64,000 nucleotides of DNA from Blautia hansenii (GTDB taxonomy: Bacteria > Bacillota > Clostridia > Lachnospirales > Lachnospiraceae): NCBI RefSeq assembly GCF_013304445.1, contig NZ_JAAITA010000003.1, positions 62,001-126,000 on the forward strand, written 5' to 3'. The notes below the pieces were generated by a model. That model was given only the letters and a program-made list of their open reading frames with translations. It was not told where the DNA came from and ran no database searches. The position numbers were made by a program, and so were the translations under genes. This document shows positions 25,635 to 34,126 of this stretch, piece by piece. Positions within the stretch are counted from its first letter, which is position 1; every line of letters begins with the position of its first letter.

Positions 25635-27716
25635 ATGAAAGAAACCAGAAAGATATTAAGTATTGAGTATCTTAATATGTTTTCCGTTCCGCTGCAGATG
25701 CTGGCCGTCTGCATCGGATACTTCTTTATCGAGGCAATTTCCAGACATTCCCTCTGGGAAGCCGTGGATTTTATGAAGGAACGCCCTCTGGTGTTCCTTT
25801 ATAATGCCTTTTTAATTTTTACAACAACGCTGATTGTGTATCTGTTCAGAAGAAGAGTGTTCTGGAGAACCATTCTTTTTATCTTCTGGATGGGACTGGG
25901 TATTATTAACGGTGTACTGTTGAGCAACCGTGTAACTCCGTTTACGGGACCGGATTTGCATTTGATTACCGATGCGTTTCAGATTGCGGACAGATATCTG
26001 TCCCCTTTCTTTTTCGTGGTAGTGGTCATTGTGGCAGTGCTGGCAGTTATCGGGCTCATTATCCTGTTTTTCAAAGGACCCAGATATCAGGGGAAAATGC
26101 GTTATAAGCTGAATATTCCTCTGATTGCCGTGGGAATTGCTGCTTTTGCAGGTACTACGAAGCTGGCGCTGGAAAAAAGGGTGTTATCGAATTATTTCGG
26201 AAATATCGCCTTTGCTTATGAAGATTATGGATATCCGTACTGTCTGGCTACTACAGTTTTCAATACAGGGATTGGGCTTCCAAGAGATTATTCAGAAGAA
26301 GCTGTGGAAAACATTGTGAAAAGCGAGGAAAGTCTGCCGGAAACGGGAGAGAAAAGACCCAATATTCTGTTTTTGCAGTTGGAATCCTTTTTTGACCCGG
26401 AACTGGTGGAGTATCTGAATATTTCCGAAGATCCTATTCCTAATTTCCGCAAACTTATGCAGGAATATTCTTCGGGGTATTTTAAGGTTCCTTCCGTAGG
26501 AGCCGGTACGGCAAATACGGAGTTTGAATCCATTACCGGCATGAGTATGCGCTATTTCGGACCAGGAGAATATCCCTACAAGAGTATTTTGAAGGAAACC
26601 ACCTGTGAGAGCGCAGCGTACGTGCTGAAAAGTCTGGGATATGGAACCCATGCCATTCATAATAATGAGGCGAACTTCTACGGAAGAAAAAATGTATTTG
26701 CCAATCTTGGCTTTGACAGTTTTACGTCTGAGGAGTATATGTCAGAACAGGACGATACGAATCCCAATGACTGGGTGAGAGACCATAACCTGACCAAGTA
26801 TATCCTGCAGGCCATGGAGTCTACAGAAGGGCCGGATTACGTGTATACCATTTCTGTGCAGGGACATGGGGATTATCCGGAAGAACCTGTGTTGGAAAAT
26901 CCCAAGATTACGGTCAGCGGCGCCAGCAGTCAGGCAGAAAATTATAAATGGGAGTATTACTGCAACCAGATTTATGAAATGGACCAGTTTATAAAAGAAC
27001 TGACCGATGAACTGTCCAAGCTGGACGAAGATGTGGTGCTGGTTATGTACGGCGACCATCTGCCCACCATGGGACTGACCGTTACGGATGTGAAGAATAA
27101 ATACCTTTTCCAGACCGAGTATGTTATCTGGGATAACATGGGGCTGGAGAAGCAAGATAAAAACCTGGCCGCTTATCAGATGGCCGCAGAGGTCATGGAC
27201 CGGGTAGGCATTCACGAGGGCAATGTATTCCGCTTCCATCAAGCCAGAAGAAATACTAAGAATTATCAGGTGGATTTGGAAATGCTGCAGTATGACATTC
27301 TGTATGGAGAGAAGTATGTCTACGGAGGCAAAAATCCTTTTGAACGGGTGAAAATGCATCTGGGTGTGGAAGATGCACAGCTTGACAGCATAGAGAAAAT
27401 TTCCGACGGACAGTATTATATCAAGGGTAAAAACCTGACCCAGTCGGCCTTTTTGGAGGTCAACGGCGAACTGGTGGCAGCCAACTTTGTAGATGAGAAT
27501 ACGCTGCTGCTTCTGGATACAGAACTGAAGGAAAACGATACGGTGGATATTGCCATCCGAAGCAACAGTTCCACCCACAGAGTTCTCACGAGAACAGAGA
27601 AATATATTTATCATGAGCCCGCAGAGGGCAGTAACCAGGCTGTCCTGGAACCCATCCGCACCGAAGAGCCGGAGACGGAAGTGACAGAAGAGAGCCAGAC
27701 GGAAAAGGAAGAATAA
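25635..27716 (+). CDS. LTA synthase family protein (membrane sulfatase-fold phosphotransferase)
   Basis: A 693-residue protein with about five N-terminal membrane segments (residues 1-170) and an extracellular sulfatase-fold domain. LtaS-type features: NILFLQLESFFDP with the metal-binding Glu, then GAGTANTEFESITGMSM, whose Thr is the expected catalytic residue, and later VVLVMYGDHLPTMG. LtaS enzymes transfer glycerol-phosphate from phosphatidylglycerol to build lipoteichoic or related polymers; the exact polymer here is unknown. A C-terminal extension (from about 560) includes a small beta domain and an acidic Glu-rich tail. It starts 17 nt after valS. Confidence 0.88.
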   Translation: MKETRKILSIEYLNMFSVPLQMLAVCIGYFFIEAISRHSLWEAVDFMKERPLVFLYNAFLIFTTTLIVYLFRRRVFWRTILFIFWMGLGIINGVLLSNRVTPFTGPDLHLITDAFQIADRYLSPFFFVVVVIVAVLAVIGLIILFFKGPRYQGKMRYKLNIPLIAVGIAAFAGTTKLALEKRVLSNYFGNIAFAYEDYGYPYCLATTVFNTGIGLPRDYSEEAVENIVKSEESLPETGEKRPNILFLQLESFFDPELVEYLNISEDPIPNFRKLMQEYSSGYFKVPSVGAGTANTEFESITGMSMRYFGPGEYPYKSILKETTCESAAYVLKSLGYGTHAIHNNEANFYGRKNVFANLGFDSFTSEEYMSEQDDTNPNDWVRDHNLTKYILQAMESTEGPDYVYTISVQGHGDYPEEPVLENPKITVSGASSQAENYKWEYYCNQIYEMDQFIKELTDELSKLDEDVVLVMYGDHLPTMGLTVTDVKNKYLFQTEYVIWDNMGLEKQDKNLAAYQMAAEVMDRVGIHEGNVFRFHQARRNTKNYQVDLEMLQYDILYGEKYVYGGKNPFERVKMHLGVEDAQLDSIEKISDGQYYIKGKNLTQSAFLEVNGELVAANFVDENTLLLLDTELKENDTVDIAIRSNSSTHRVLTRTEKYIYHEPAEGSNQAVLEPIRTEEPETEVTEESQTEKEE

Positions 27717-27751
27717 AGCGAAAAACTTTTTAGCAAACCGACATAATTTGC

Positions 27752-27827
27752 TTGCATATTGTCACCACTTCATTATAATGGTAAGTGACCGTACCGAAGG
27801 GTATGGCGCTCCATTACAGTGAAGTGG
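27752..27827 (+). promoter_or_regulatory. folC promoter embedded in nested inverted repeats
   Basis: TTGCAT (27752-27757), 16 bp, TATAAT (27774-27779) make a good promoter. It lies in nested symmetry: CCACTTCA (27765-27772) with TGAAGTGG (27820-27827), TAATGG (27776-27781) with CCATTA (27811-27816), and an inner hairpin CCGTACC/GGTATGG (27789-27806). The outer left arm is upstream of the transcription start, so it would act only as DNA, or in a read-through RNA. Confidence 0.55.
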
Positions 27828-27864
27828 TACTTTGCATTAGAGGCAAAAGACAGGAGGAACTATC

Positions 27865-29172
27865 TTGTTTACATACGAAGAAGCAGTGGCTTATATTGAG
27901 AATATACCGAAATTTACAACGAAAAATAAATTAGAGCACACCAGGAAATGTCTGGACCTTCTGGGCAGTCCTGATAAAGATAGAAAAATTATTCATGTAG
28001 CGGGAACCAACGGAAAGGGAAGCGTCTGTGCTTTTCTGTCCTCCATGCTGGAACAGGGAGGATTTCGCTGCGGCCTTTTTACCTCCCCTCATCTGGTGAA
28101 AATCAATGAACGGTTTCAGATTAATGAAGTCATGATTTCAGACCAGAGATTTACAGAGGCATTTACGGAAGTAAAGAATCTGGCTGACCGTCTGGTAGAG
28201 GAGGGGGATTATCACCCCACCTATTTTGAATTTCTGTTTCTGATGGGAATGATTGTGTTTAAACAGGAGGATGTGGATTACATTGTTCTGGAAACCGGAC
28301 TGGGCGGAAGGCTGGATGCCACCAATTCCGTGCTTTCTCCCATGGCCTGCGTGATTACATCCATCAGTCTGGACCATGTGGAATATCTGGGCGACACCAT
28401 TGAGAAAATTGCAGGAGAGAAAGCGGGTATTATGAAAAAAGGAGTACCTGTCATTTTTGACGGCAACCGGAAAGAGGCGGCAGAGGTGATAAAAGCCAGA
28501 GCGGAAGAACTGGGCTGTCCCTGGTATGAGGTGAAGGAAAGCCGGCAGAAGCTGCTGAATTACACACCGGAGGGAATTCGCTTTTTGTCTGCTTCCGGGG
28601 TTTATGGCGAAACAGAGCTTTTCGTTCCATTTATTGCCAGATACCAGATGATGAATGCGGCACTGGCACTGGAAACCATGGGCGTGCTGAGAGAGGAGCA
28701 TGGTCTGGAAAAAGAAACTCTGATAAAAGGCATTGGCGGCGCAAAATGGCAGGGGCGCATGGAGACCATTCTTCCGGGCGTCATTGTAGACGGCGCACAT
28801 AACGAAGACGGTATCGCCAGATTTGTGGAAACCGTGTCTTATTTCCAGAAGGAGTATCCGATTACTCTGTTATTTTCTACTGTGGCGGACAAGGAATTTC
28901 CCGATATGATAAAGAGAGTCTGCAAAGGCCTGCAGTTTGCCAATGTGGTAACTACGGAAATCTGGGGCAGCAGAAAGCAGTCTGCAAAGGAACTGGCAGA
29001 ACTGTTCCGCTTAAACGGCTGCAGTCAGGTGTTTGTAGAGCCAAATCCGGGGAAAGCCTTCGAACTGGCTTATGAAAAGAAGGGAGACGGCCTGTTGTTT
29101 GTGGTAGGTTCACTGTATCTGGCGGGGGAGATTAAGGATTATGTAAGGAGGAATATACATGATAAATTATGA
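27865..29172 (+). CDS. folC: Bifunctional folylpolyglutamate synthase/dihydrofolate synthase
   Basis: A 435-residue Mur-ligase-family enzyme that adds glutamate to dihydropteroate and to folates in the cytoplasm. The P-loop is HVAGTNGKGSVCAFLSSML near residue 45, followed by LFTSPHLVKINERFQIN. The ETGLGGRLDATNSV segment and the C-terminal ligand-binding domain (GVIVDGAHNEDGI) also match. The start codon is TTG at 27865, 8 nt after AGGAGG; no ATG is available upstream in frame. It overlaps the next small gene. Confidence 0.94.
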   Translation: MFTYEEAVAYIENIPKFTTKNKLEHTRKCLDLLGSPDKDRKIIHVAGTNGKGSVCAFLSSMLEQGGFRCGLFTSPHLVKINERFQINEVMISDQRFTEAFTEVKNLADRLVEEGDYHPTYFEFLFLMGMIVFKQEDVDYIVLETGLGGRLDATNSVLSPMACVITSISLDHVEYLGDTIEKIAGEKAGIMKKGVPVIFDGNRKEAAEVIKARAEELGCPWYEVKESRQKLLNYTPEGIRFLSASGVYGETELFVPFIARYQMMNAALALETMGVLREEHGLEKETLIKGIGGAKWQGRMETILPGVIVDGAHNEDGIARFVETVSYFQKEYPITLLFSTVADKEFPDMIKRVCKGLQFANVVTTEIWGSRKQSAKELAELFRLNGCSQVFVEPNPGKAFELAYEKKGDGLLFVVGSLYLAGEIKDYVRRNIHDKL

Positions 29173-29308
29173 GGAAGAACTGAAGAAATTCCAGCCCTGT
29201 CTTGATGTGGACGACGCAGAAGGGGCCATTTACCAACAGGATTTGACAGACGTCATAGATGTTCTGAAAGAAATGCTGAAAGAGAACGAAAGCACTTCGG
29301 ATAAATAG
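29159..29308 (+). CDS. Small acidic protein of unknown function (49 aa)
   Basis: A 49-codon reading frame that begins with ATG 14 bases before the end of folC, behind AAGGAGG (29146-29152), and ends 9 bases before the zinc-ribbon/TPR gene. The protein is acidic and probably helical, starting MINYEEELKKFQPCLD and containing a DVIDVLKEMLKE helix. It has no signal peptide or membrane segment. Overlap, ribosome-binding site and tight operon spacing argue that it is translated. No family is recognised. Confidence 0.7.
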   Translation: MINYEEELKKFQPCLDVDDAEGAIYQQDLTDVIDVLKEMLKENESTSDK

Positions 29309-29317
29309 GAGAAGATT

Positions 29318-30790
29318 ATGAATTGTATTGTATGTCATGCACAACTGACGGCTTCGGACTATTGCCCAAAGTGCGGGTGCAATGTGAAGGCCTTGAAAAA
29401 GGTCTATGCCCTGTCCGGTCTGTATTATAATCAGGGGTTGGAAAAAGCCCAGATTCGGGATTTGTCAGGAGCCATTACCTGTCTGAAGCGAAGTCTGAAA
29501 ATGAATAAGCTGAATATTCAGGCCAGAAATCTGCTGGGACTGGTTTATTTTGAAACAGGGGAAGTAGTGGCAGCTTTAAGCCAGTGGGTTATCAGCAAAA
29601 ATATGATGCCTGAGGGAAATCCTGCTTCCGGGTATATTGATAAACTGCAGAAGAACGCCAACCGTCTGGATATGATTAACACCAGTATTAAAAAGTATAA
29701 TCAGTGTCTGGAATACTGCAGAGATGACAATCCCGATATGGCGAAGATACAGCTGAAAAAAGTGCTTTCCAACAACCCCAAGCTGATTAAGGGGTACCAC
29801 CTTTTGGCGTTGATTTACATGAAGGAAGGGGAGTACGAAAAGGCAAGAAAGCGATTAAAAGCTGCAGCCCGCATTGATAAAACCAATACCACCACCCTGC
29901 GGTTTTTAAGAGAAATCGAGGAACAGACCGGCCGTGCAACCAATCTGGATTCCAGATTTAAGATGAAGGAAAAGGAAGTGGAAAAGCAGGATGGAAGTGT
30001 GGTTTACCGTTCGGGAAATGATACCATTATCCAGCCTCCGGAGTACCGGGAAAAGTCGATTACCAATACTCTGGTAAATCTGGTTCTGGGACTCCTGGTA
30101 GGAGCCGCAGCCCTGTGGTTTCTGGTGGTGCCGGCCAAAACCCAGAAAATCAATCAGGAAGCCAACAAAAAGGTGGTGGAATACAGCGATAAAATGGCAA
30201 CTTTGTCTGCGGAGTTAGACCGCATGCAGGAAGAGATGGACGCTTCTACAGATTCTGTCAGCACAGCGCAAAGCCAGATTGAGCAGGCAAATACAAAGGC
30301 TTCCGGCTACGAAAACCTTATAAAAGCATGGCAGGCTTACCGGGAGGGCAGCTACAGCACAGCAGCCAATGCCATAGAGGGTGTCAATGCAGAGTCGCTT
30401 TCCGTAGAGGCGAAAAGTATGTATGACAGTATGATGAGCGAAATCGGCAGTACCGTGAAGTCTAATTATGAAAATGAAGCGGCTTCTGCTATGGAATCCG
30501 GGGATTATGATACAGCAATTTCCAATCTGGAAAAGGCTTTGAACATCGGAGAACAGGATAGCGATACCATGTTTAACCTGGCTCAGGCTTATGACAAGAA
30601 AGGCGATACGGAAAATGCCAACAAATGGTATCAGAAAATCATAGACGAGTATCCGGGAACCGATACCGCCCAGGACGCTGCAGACTATATGCAGGCCAAC
30701 GGCGGTCAGACGGCAGGAAACTCCGGGGATGATGACGCCCAGTCCGGGCAGAGCACAGGAGAACCTGTAACTCAGGACGGCGAAGAATAG
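29318..30790 (+). CDS. Zinc-ribbon/TPR membrane protein
   Basis: A 490-residue protein of unknown role. The N-terminus holds a CxxC...CxxC zinc ribbon (CIVCHAQLTASDYCPKCGC). TPR repeats occupy about 30-205. A single membrane segment lies at about 245-268 (NTLVNLVLGLLVGAAALWFLVV), then a coiled coil (about 270-330) and further TPR units (about 335-455, for example YDTAISNLEKALNIGEQDSD), ending in a low-complexity G/D/Q tail. The topology puts the ribbon and first TPRs in the cytoplasm and the second TPR block outside. A scaffold role at the envelope is a guess. Last gene of the folC transcript; a strong terminator follows. Confidence 0.75.
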   Translation: MNCIVCHAQLTASDYCPKCGCNVKALKKVYALSGLYYNQGLEKAQIRDLSGAITCLKRSLKMNKLNIQARNLLGLVYFETGEVVAALSQWVISKNMMPEGNPASGYIDKLQKNANRLDMINTSIKKYNQCLEYCRDDNPDMAKIQLKKVLSNNPKLIKGYHLLALIYMKEGEYEKARKRLKAAARIDKTNTTTLRFLREIEEQTGRATNLDSRFKMKEKEVEKQDGSVVYRSGNDTIIQPPEYREKSITNTLVNLVLGLLVGAAALWFLVVPAKTQKINQEANKKVVEYSDKMATLSAELDRMQEEMDASTDSVSTAQSQIEQANTKASGYENLIKAWQAYREGSYSTAANAIEGVNAESLSVEAKSMYDSMMSEIGSTVKSNYENEAASAMESGDYDTAISNLEKALNIGEQDSDTMFNLAQAYDKKGDTENANKWYQKIIDEYPGTDTAQDAADYMQANGGQTAGNSGDDDAQSGQSTGEPVTQDGEE

Positions 30791-30810
30791 AAAACAACAG
30801 AGAAACCTTG

Positions 30811-30852
30811 AAGAAAAGGGCGCATACGAAAGAGTATGCGTCCTTTTCTTCT
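30811..30852 (+). terminator. Rho-independent terminator between the folC operon and spoIIA
   Basis: AAGAAAAGG-CGCATAC pairs with GTATGCG-CCTTTTCTTCTT around a 6-nt loop. The stem is about 17 bp and the 3' arm itself supplies the T-rich tail. It isolates the spoIIA operon, whose own promoter must lie in the 60 bp before 30915; no clear sigma-H or Spo0A site was recognised there. Confidence 0.85.
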
Positions 30853-30914
30853 TAACTACAAAGACAGACCTATTGGCACAGCAGGGAAAGTGATTGCAGA
30901 AAGGGGAAGAAAGA

Positions 30915-31250
30915 ATGGAAGAAAACATGGTAAAACGGGGAAATCGGCTGATTGTCTATGTGCCCAGAGAACTGGATCATCATTTTGCAGAGCAGATAAC
31001 AGAGACATTGGATCAGGAGCTGGAAAAGGGGATTGTCCGCCAGCTGGTCTTTGATTTCTCTGCCACAACCTTTATGGACAGTTCGGGAATCGGTATGATT
31101 ATGGGAAGAAAGCGGCTTTTAAGCTGCTGCGGAGGCACAGTAAGCGCCATTCATGTCAACGATAGAATCTGGCGCATTATGCAGCTTTCCGGGATTTATA
31201 AACACATTGAAATCAGCCAGGAAGCGGTATGGAACCGCAAGATGCGATAG
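30915..31250 (+). CDS. spoIIAA: Anti-sigma F factor antagonist SpoIIAA
   Basis: A 111-residue STAS-domain protein. Unphosphorylated SpoIIAA binds SpoIIAB and frees sigma F in the forespore; SpoIIE dephosphorylates it and SpoIIAB phosphorylates it. The phospho-site block is TFMDSSGIGMIMG, with Ser57 equivalent to the known Ser58. The ATG at 30915 is used because GGGGAAGA precedes it; upstream in-frame codons from 30894 lack a ribosome-binding site. It is first of the classic spoIIAA-spoIIAB-sigF operon. Confidence 0.95.
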   Translation: MEENMVKRGNRLIVYVPRELDHHFAEQITETLDQELEKGIVRQLVFDFSATTFMDSSGIGMIMGRKRLLSCCGGTVSAIHVNDRIWRIMQLSGIYKHIEISQEAVWNRKMR

Positions 31251-31262
31251 GAGGGGAGAAGA

Positions 31263-31706
31263 ATGGAACATAAAAACAAAATGGTGCTGGAAGTGGAGAG
31301 CCGTTCCTGCAATGAAGGGCTGGCCAGAATAGCTGTGGCGGCCTTTGCCACTCAACTGAATCCTACTTTGGAGGAGGTGGCGGATATTAAAACCGCAGTG
31401 TCTGAGGCCATTACCAATTGTATTGTCCATGCATACGAGAAAGAAACAGAGCTTATCCGCATTGAGTGCTTCTGTCAGAATAAAGAACTGACAGTCATTA
31501 TCCGGGATACGGGAAAAGGCATCGAGGATGTGAAAAGGGCCATGGAACCTCTTTTTACCACGAAGCCGGAACAGGACCGCTCCGGTATGGGGTTTGCCTT
31601 TATGGAGGCCTTTATGGACCGAGTATCGGTGGAATCCTGTCCGGGCAGGGGCACATCCGTAACCATGAAAAAAATCATCGGAAGGCAGAATTCGGTTTTT
31701 GAGTAG
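31263..31706 (+). CDS. spoIIAB: Anti-sigma F factor SpoIIAB
   Basis: A 147-residue GHKL-fold serine kinase that holds sigma F inactive in the predivisional and mother cells and phosphorylates SpoIIAA. The N-box is TAVSEAITNCIVHAYE, followed by the G1 box IRDTGKGI and the G2 region RSGMGFAFMEAFMDRV. The length fits the family. AGGAGGGGAGA precedes the ATG, and the gene starts 12 nt after spoIIAA. Confidence 0.96.
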   Translation: MEHKNKMVLEVESRSCNEGLARIAVAAFATQLNPTLEEVADIKTAVSEAITNCIVHAYEKETELIRIECFCQNKELTVIIRDTGKGIEDVKRAMEPLFTTKPEQDRSGMGFAFMEAFMDRVSVESCPGRGTSVTMKKIIGRQNSVFE

Positions 31707-31714
31707 GAGGTTAT

Positions 31715-32428
31715 ATGGATGAGATTCTTGCCCTTATCGGGCGCGCGCACCAGGGAGATAAGAGAGCAAGAGAGATACTGACAGAAAACAATATGGGACT
31801 GGTTCACAGCATTGCCAGAAGGTTTCAGAACCGGGGCGTGGAGATGGAGGATTTGATACAGATTGGATGTATCGGTCTTTTAAAGGCCATTGACAAATTT
31901 GATACTTCCTATGATGTGCGGTTTTCCACATATGCCGTGCCTATGATAACCGGAGAAATCAAGCGGTTTTTAAGAGATGACGGCATGGTAAAAGTCAGCC
32001 GGTCTTTAAAGGAAACTGCGGCTAAAGCCTACACGGTCCGGGAAGAACTTTTCCTCAAGGAGGGGAAAGAGCCCCGGATGGAAGAAATTGCCCGGGAACT
32101 TGGAATCACCAGAGAGGAGCTGGTACTGGCCATGGACTCTCAGGGACAGGTGGAATCTCTGCAGAAAACCATTTACCAAAGCGAAGGAAATGAAATTTCG
32201 CTGGAGGACAAGCTGCCTTTGGAGGAAAACCAGCAGGAAATGGTGGTGAACCGTATGTTTTTAGAACAGGCTCTCGGAACTTTGGACCGCAAAGAGCGAG
32301 AATTGATTTACCTGCGCTTCTTTCAGGACAGAACCCAGAGCAGCATTGCGCAGCAGATGGGAATGTCTCAGGTACAGGTTTCCCGCATGGAGAAAAAAAT
32401 TTTAAACAGACTGCGGGCAAATCTCTAG
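31715..32428 (+). CDS. sigF: RNA polymerase sigma F factor
   Basis: A 237-residue sporulation sigma factor, the first forespore-specific one. Region 2 (NMGLVHSIARRFQNRGVEMEDLIQIGCIGLLKAIDKFD) includes the core-binding and -10 recognition helices, region 3 lies around 110-150, and the region 4 helix-turn-helix is RTQSSIAQQMGMSQVQVSRMEKKIL. The gene follows spoIIAB by 8 nt with AGGAGGTT upstream. Sigma F versus sigma G is decided by the spoIIA context. Confidence 0.96.
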   Translation: MDEILALIGRAHQGDKRAREILTENNMGLVHSIARRFQNRGVEMEDLIQIGCIGLLKAIDKFDTSYDVRFSTYAVPMITGEIKRFLRDDGMVKVSRSLKETAAKAYTVREELFLKEGKEPRMEEIARELGITREELVLAMDSQGQVESLQKTIYQSEGNEISLEDKLPLEENQQEMVVNRMFLEQALGTLDRKERELIYLRFFQDRTQSSIAQQMGMSQVQVSRMEKKILNRLRANL

Positions 32429-32438
32429 GCACAAAAAG

Positions 32439-32467
32439 GCATATTTTACGGAAAATCAGCCATACTA
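32439..32467 (+). promoter_or_regulatory. Forespore (sigma G/sigma F) promoter of the spoVA operon
   Basis: GCATA (32439-32443) is followed by exactly 17 bp and CATACTA (32461-32467). This matches the sigma G/F consensus known from Bacillus (-35 GCATA, -10 CATACTA), 11 nt after the sigF stop and 32 nt before spoVAA. spoVA is sigma-G-controlled in B. subtilis, so the site is in the expected place. Confidence 0.8.
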
Positions 32468-32498
32468 ATCTCCAAAGCAAAAGCAAGGAGGCTGTCAG

Positions 32499-33113
32499 AT
32501 GAGTGAAATTTTATATATACAGACAGAGAAAAATGTAGAAGTCTATCAGCCGGAGGTGTATCTGCAGGATGTGGCCAAGCTGGCCTGCGGGGATTCTAAA
32601 GTGTTAAACCGCAACAAAATCCGCAAAGTGTTTTCCATTCCCGATGAAAAGCCGGGGCGGTATGTGATTTCCGCGGCAGACCTGGTCTGCGCAGTGGCAA
32701 AAGCGGAACCAAACGTAGACGTGACTCATATTGGAGAAGCGGATTTTATTGTAACTTATGAGGGGGAAAATCAACCCAGAAAGTGGATAAGCTGGCTGAA
32801 AACAGTTCTGGTATGTGTATTGACCTTCTTTGGAGGCGCTTTTTCCATTATGACCTTTAATACAGATGTAAATATGTCTGGTTTGTTTTTTCAGCTTTAC
32901 CGTCAGTTTACCGGGGAAATTTCCACGGGTCATACCATTTTGGAATTCTGCTATTCCGTGGGTATCGGTATTGGGGTAGTGTTCTTTTTCAACCACTTCG
33001 GACACAGAAAGCTGACCCAGGACCCAACCCCCATGGAGGTGCAGATGCGGGTATACGAAGATGATGTAAACCGTACCCTCATAGCGGTAAAAAACAGAGG
33101 AGGAAAACTGTGA
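32499..33113 (+). CDS. spoVAA: Stage V sporulation protein AA
   Basis: A 204-residue protein with a soluble N-terminal domain (about 1-95) and two membrane segments (about 100-120 and 145-170). It matches the SpoVAA length and layout. SpoVA proteins form the inner-spore-membrane channel for dipicolinic acid uptake during sporulation and release in germination. AAGGAGGC precedes the ATG. It overlaps spoVAB by 4 nt (ATGA-type). Confidence 0.88.
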   Translation: MSEILYIQTEKNVEVYQPEVYLQDVAKLACGDSKVLNRNKIRKVFSIPDEKPGRYVISAADLVCAVAKAEPNVDVTHIGEADFIVTYEGENQPRKWISWLKTVLVCVLTFFGGAFSIMTFNTDVNMSGLFFQLYRQFTGEISTGHTILEFCYSVGIGIGVVFFFNHFGHRKLTQDPTPMEVQMRVYEDDVNRTLIAVKNRGGKL

Positions 33114-33529
33114 TGTGGCCCGGTGAAGCTGTGGCGGCAGCAGCGGCTTTCTGCGGCGGCGCTGTGGTAGCTACCGCGCTCGCCGCTTTTATTATTGAGC
33201 TGGGTATCATCCCCCGTTTTGCAGGAATCACCCATACAGCCAATCACATCCTTTTGTACGAAACCTGCCTTATGCTGGGCAGTTTTTTGGGAAATCTGGT
33301 ATCCGTCTATGAGTTTTCGCTGCCTTTTGGTAAGATTTTTCTGGGAATTATGGCGCTGTGCTTTGGCATTTTTTTGGGAAGCTGGATTATTGCGCTGGGC
33401 GAAGTGGTCAATGTCTTTGCCATTATGTCCCGCCGCCTGGGTCTGAAAAAAGGAACGGCGCTCATTATCCTGTCCATAGCCCTGGGAAAGATTTTGGGAA
33501 GTCTTCTGCAGTTTTTTCTCTGGAAATAA
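33110..33529 (+). CDS. spoVAB: Stage V sporulation protein AB
   Basis: A 139-residue, almost entirely hydrophobic protein with about four membrane segments, typical of SpoVAB. Its ATG overlaps the end of spoVAA, so translation is coupled. It is an inner-spore-membrane partner in the dipicolinate channel. A 120-bp gap follows before spoVAC; no hairpin or convincing second promoter was recognised in that gap. Confidence 0.88.
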   Translation: MMWPGEAVAAAAAFCGGAVVATALAAFIIELGIIPRFAGITHTANHILLYETCLMLGSFLGNLVSVYEFSLPFGKIFLGIMALCFGIFLGSWIIALGEVVNVFAIMSRRLGLKKGTALIILSIALGKILGSLLQFFLWK

Positions 33530-33649
33530 CCAGGGAAAACAAACTGGAATAAAAATCGAAAACCCGCACACACTAACTCAGAGTGGGAAAGCGTTCGTTT
33601 TCTAAGGACACAGTTCCTCTCTCAAAATACAAAAAGGAGGTATCCTCTC

Positions 33650-34126
33650 ATGCCAACACCACAAAGTGAAGAGCAAAAGAGAAAAGCCAAGGAATACGAA
33701 GCATACGTAAAGAAAAAAACACCTACCCACAGCCTGCTTCTGAATATGGCAGGAGCCTTTATCATGGGTGGACTGATTTGTGTGGCAGGACAGGTGATTT
33801 TAAATATCTGCAAAAACATGGGGATGAACCAGGAAATAAGCGGTGCATGGACTTCGCTGCTTTTGGTACTGGCCAGTGTCCTGCTTACCGGATTCGGCAT
33901 ATATCCCAAGCTGGCAAAATGGGGTGGAGCCGGAACTTTAGTGCCTATTACCGGATTTGCAAATTCCGTAGCAGCTCCGGCTATTGAATACCAGAAGGAA
34001 GGACAGGTTTTTGGCATCGGCTGTAAAATTTTTACCATAGCCGGCCCGGTGATTCTCTATGGGATTTTAACCTCATTCTTTCTGGGACTGATTTATTACT
34101 TTCTGCATATGTGGGGGATTGTGTAA
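33650..34126 (+). CDS. spoVAC: Stage V sporulation protein AC
   Basis: A 158-residue membrane protein with about four hydrophobic segments. SpoVAC features include KEYEAYVKKKTPTHSLLLN near the start and WGGAGTLVPITGFANSV in the middle. SpoVAC behaves as a mechanosensitive channel component for dipicolinate in B. subtilis. AAAGGAGG lies upstream. Its stop overlaps the spoVAD start (TAATG). Confidence 0.94.
   Translation: MPTPQSEEQKRKAKEYEAYVKKKTPTHSLLLNMAGAFIMGGLICVAGQVILNICKNMGMNQEISGAWTSLLLVLASVLLTGFGIYPKLAKWGGAGTLVPITGFANSVAAPAIEYQKEGQVFGIGCKIFTIAGPVILYGILTSFFLGLIYYFLHMWGIV

Noticed and set aside
27781-27864. Tetrahydrofolate riboswitch before folC
   Set aside because: The leader is short and the conserved cores of known THF riboswitches could not be matched by eye; only the inverted repeats are reported.
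30853-30914. Sigma-H promoter and Spo0A box before spoIIAA
   Set aside because: Expected from Bacillus, but no convincing match to either consensus is visible.
33530-33649. Second sporulation promoter between spoVAB and spoVAC
   Set aside because: No GCATA/CATACTA-like pair with 17-18 bp spacing was found, so no promoter is claimed.
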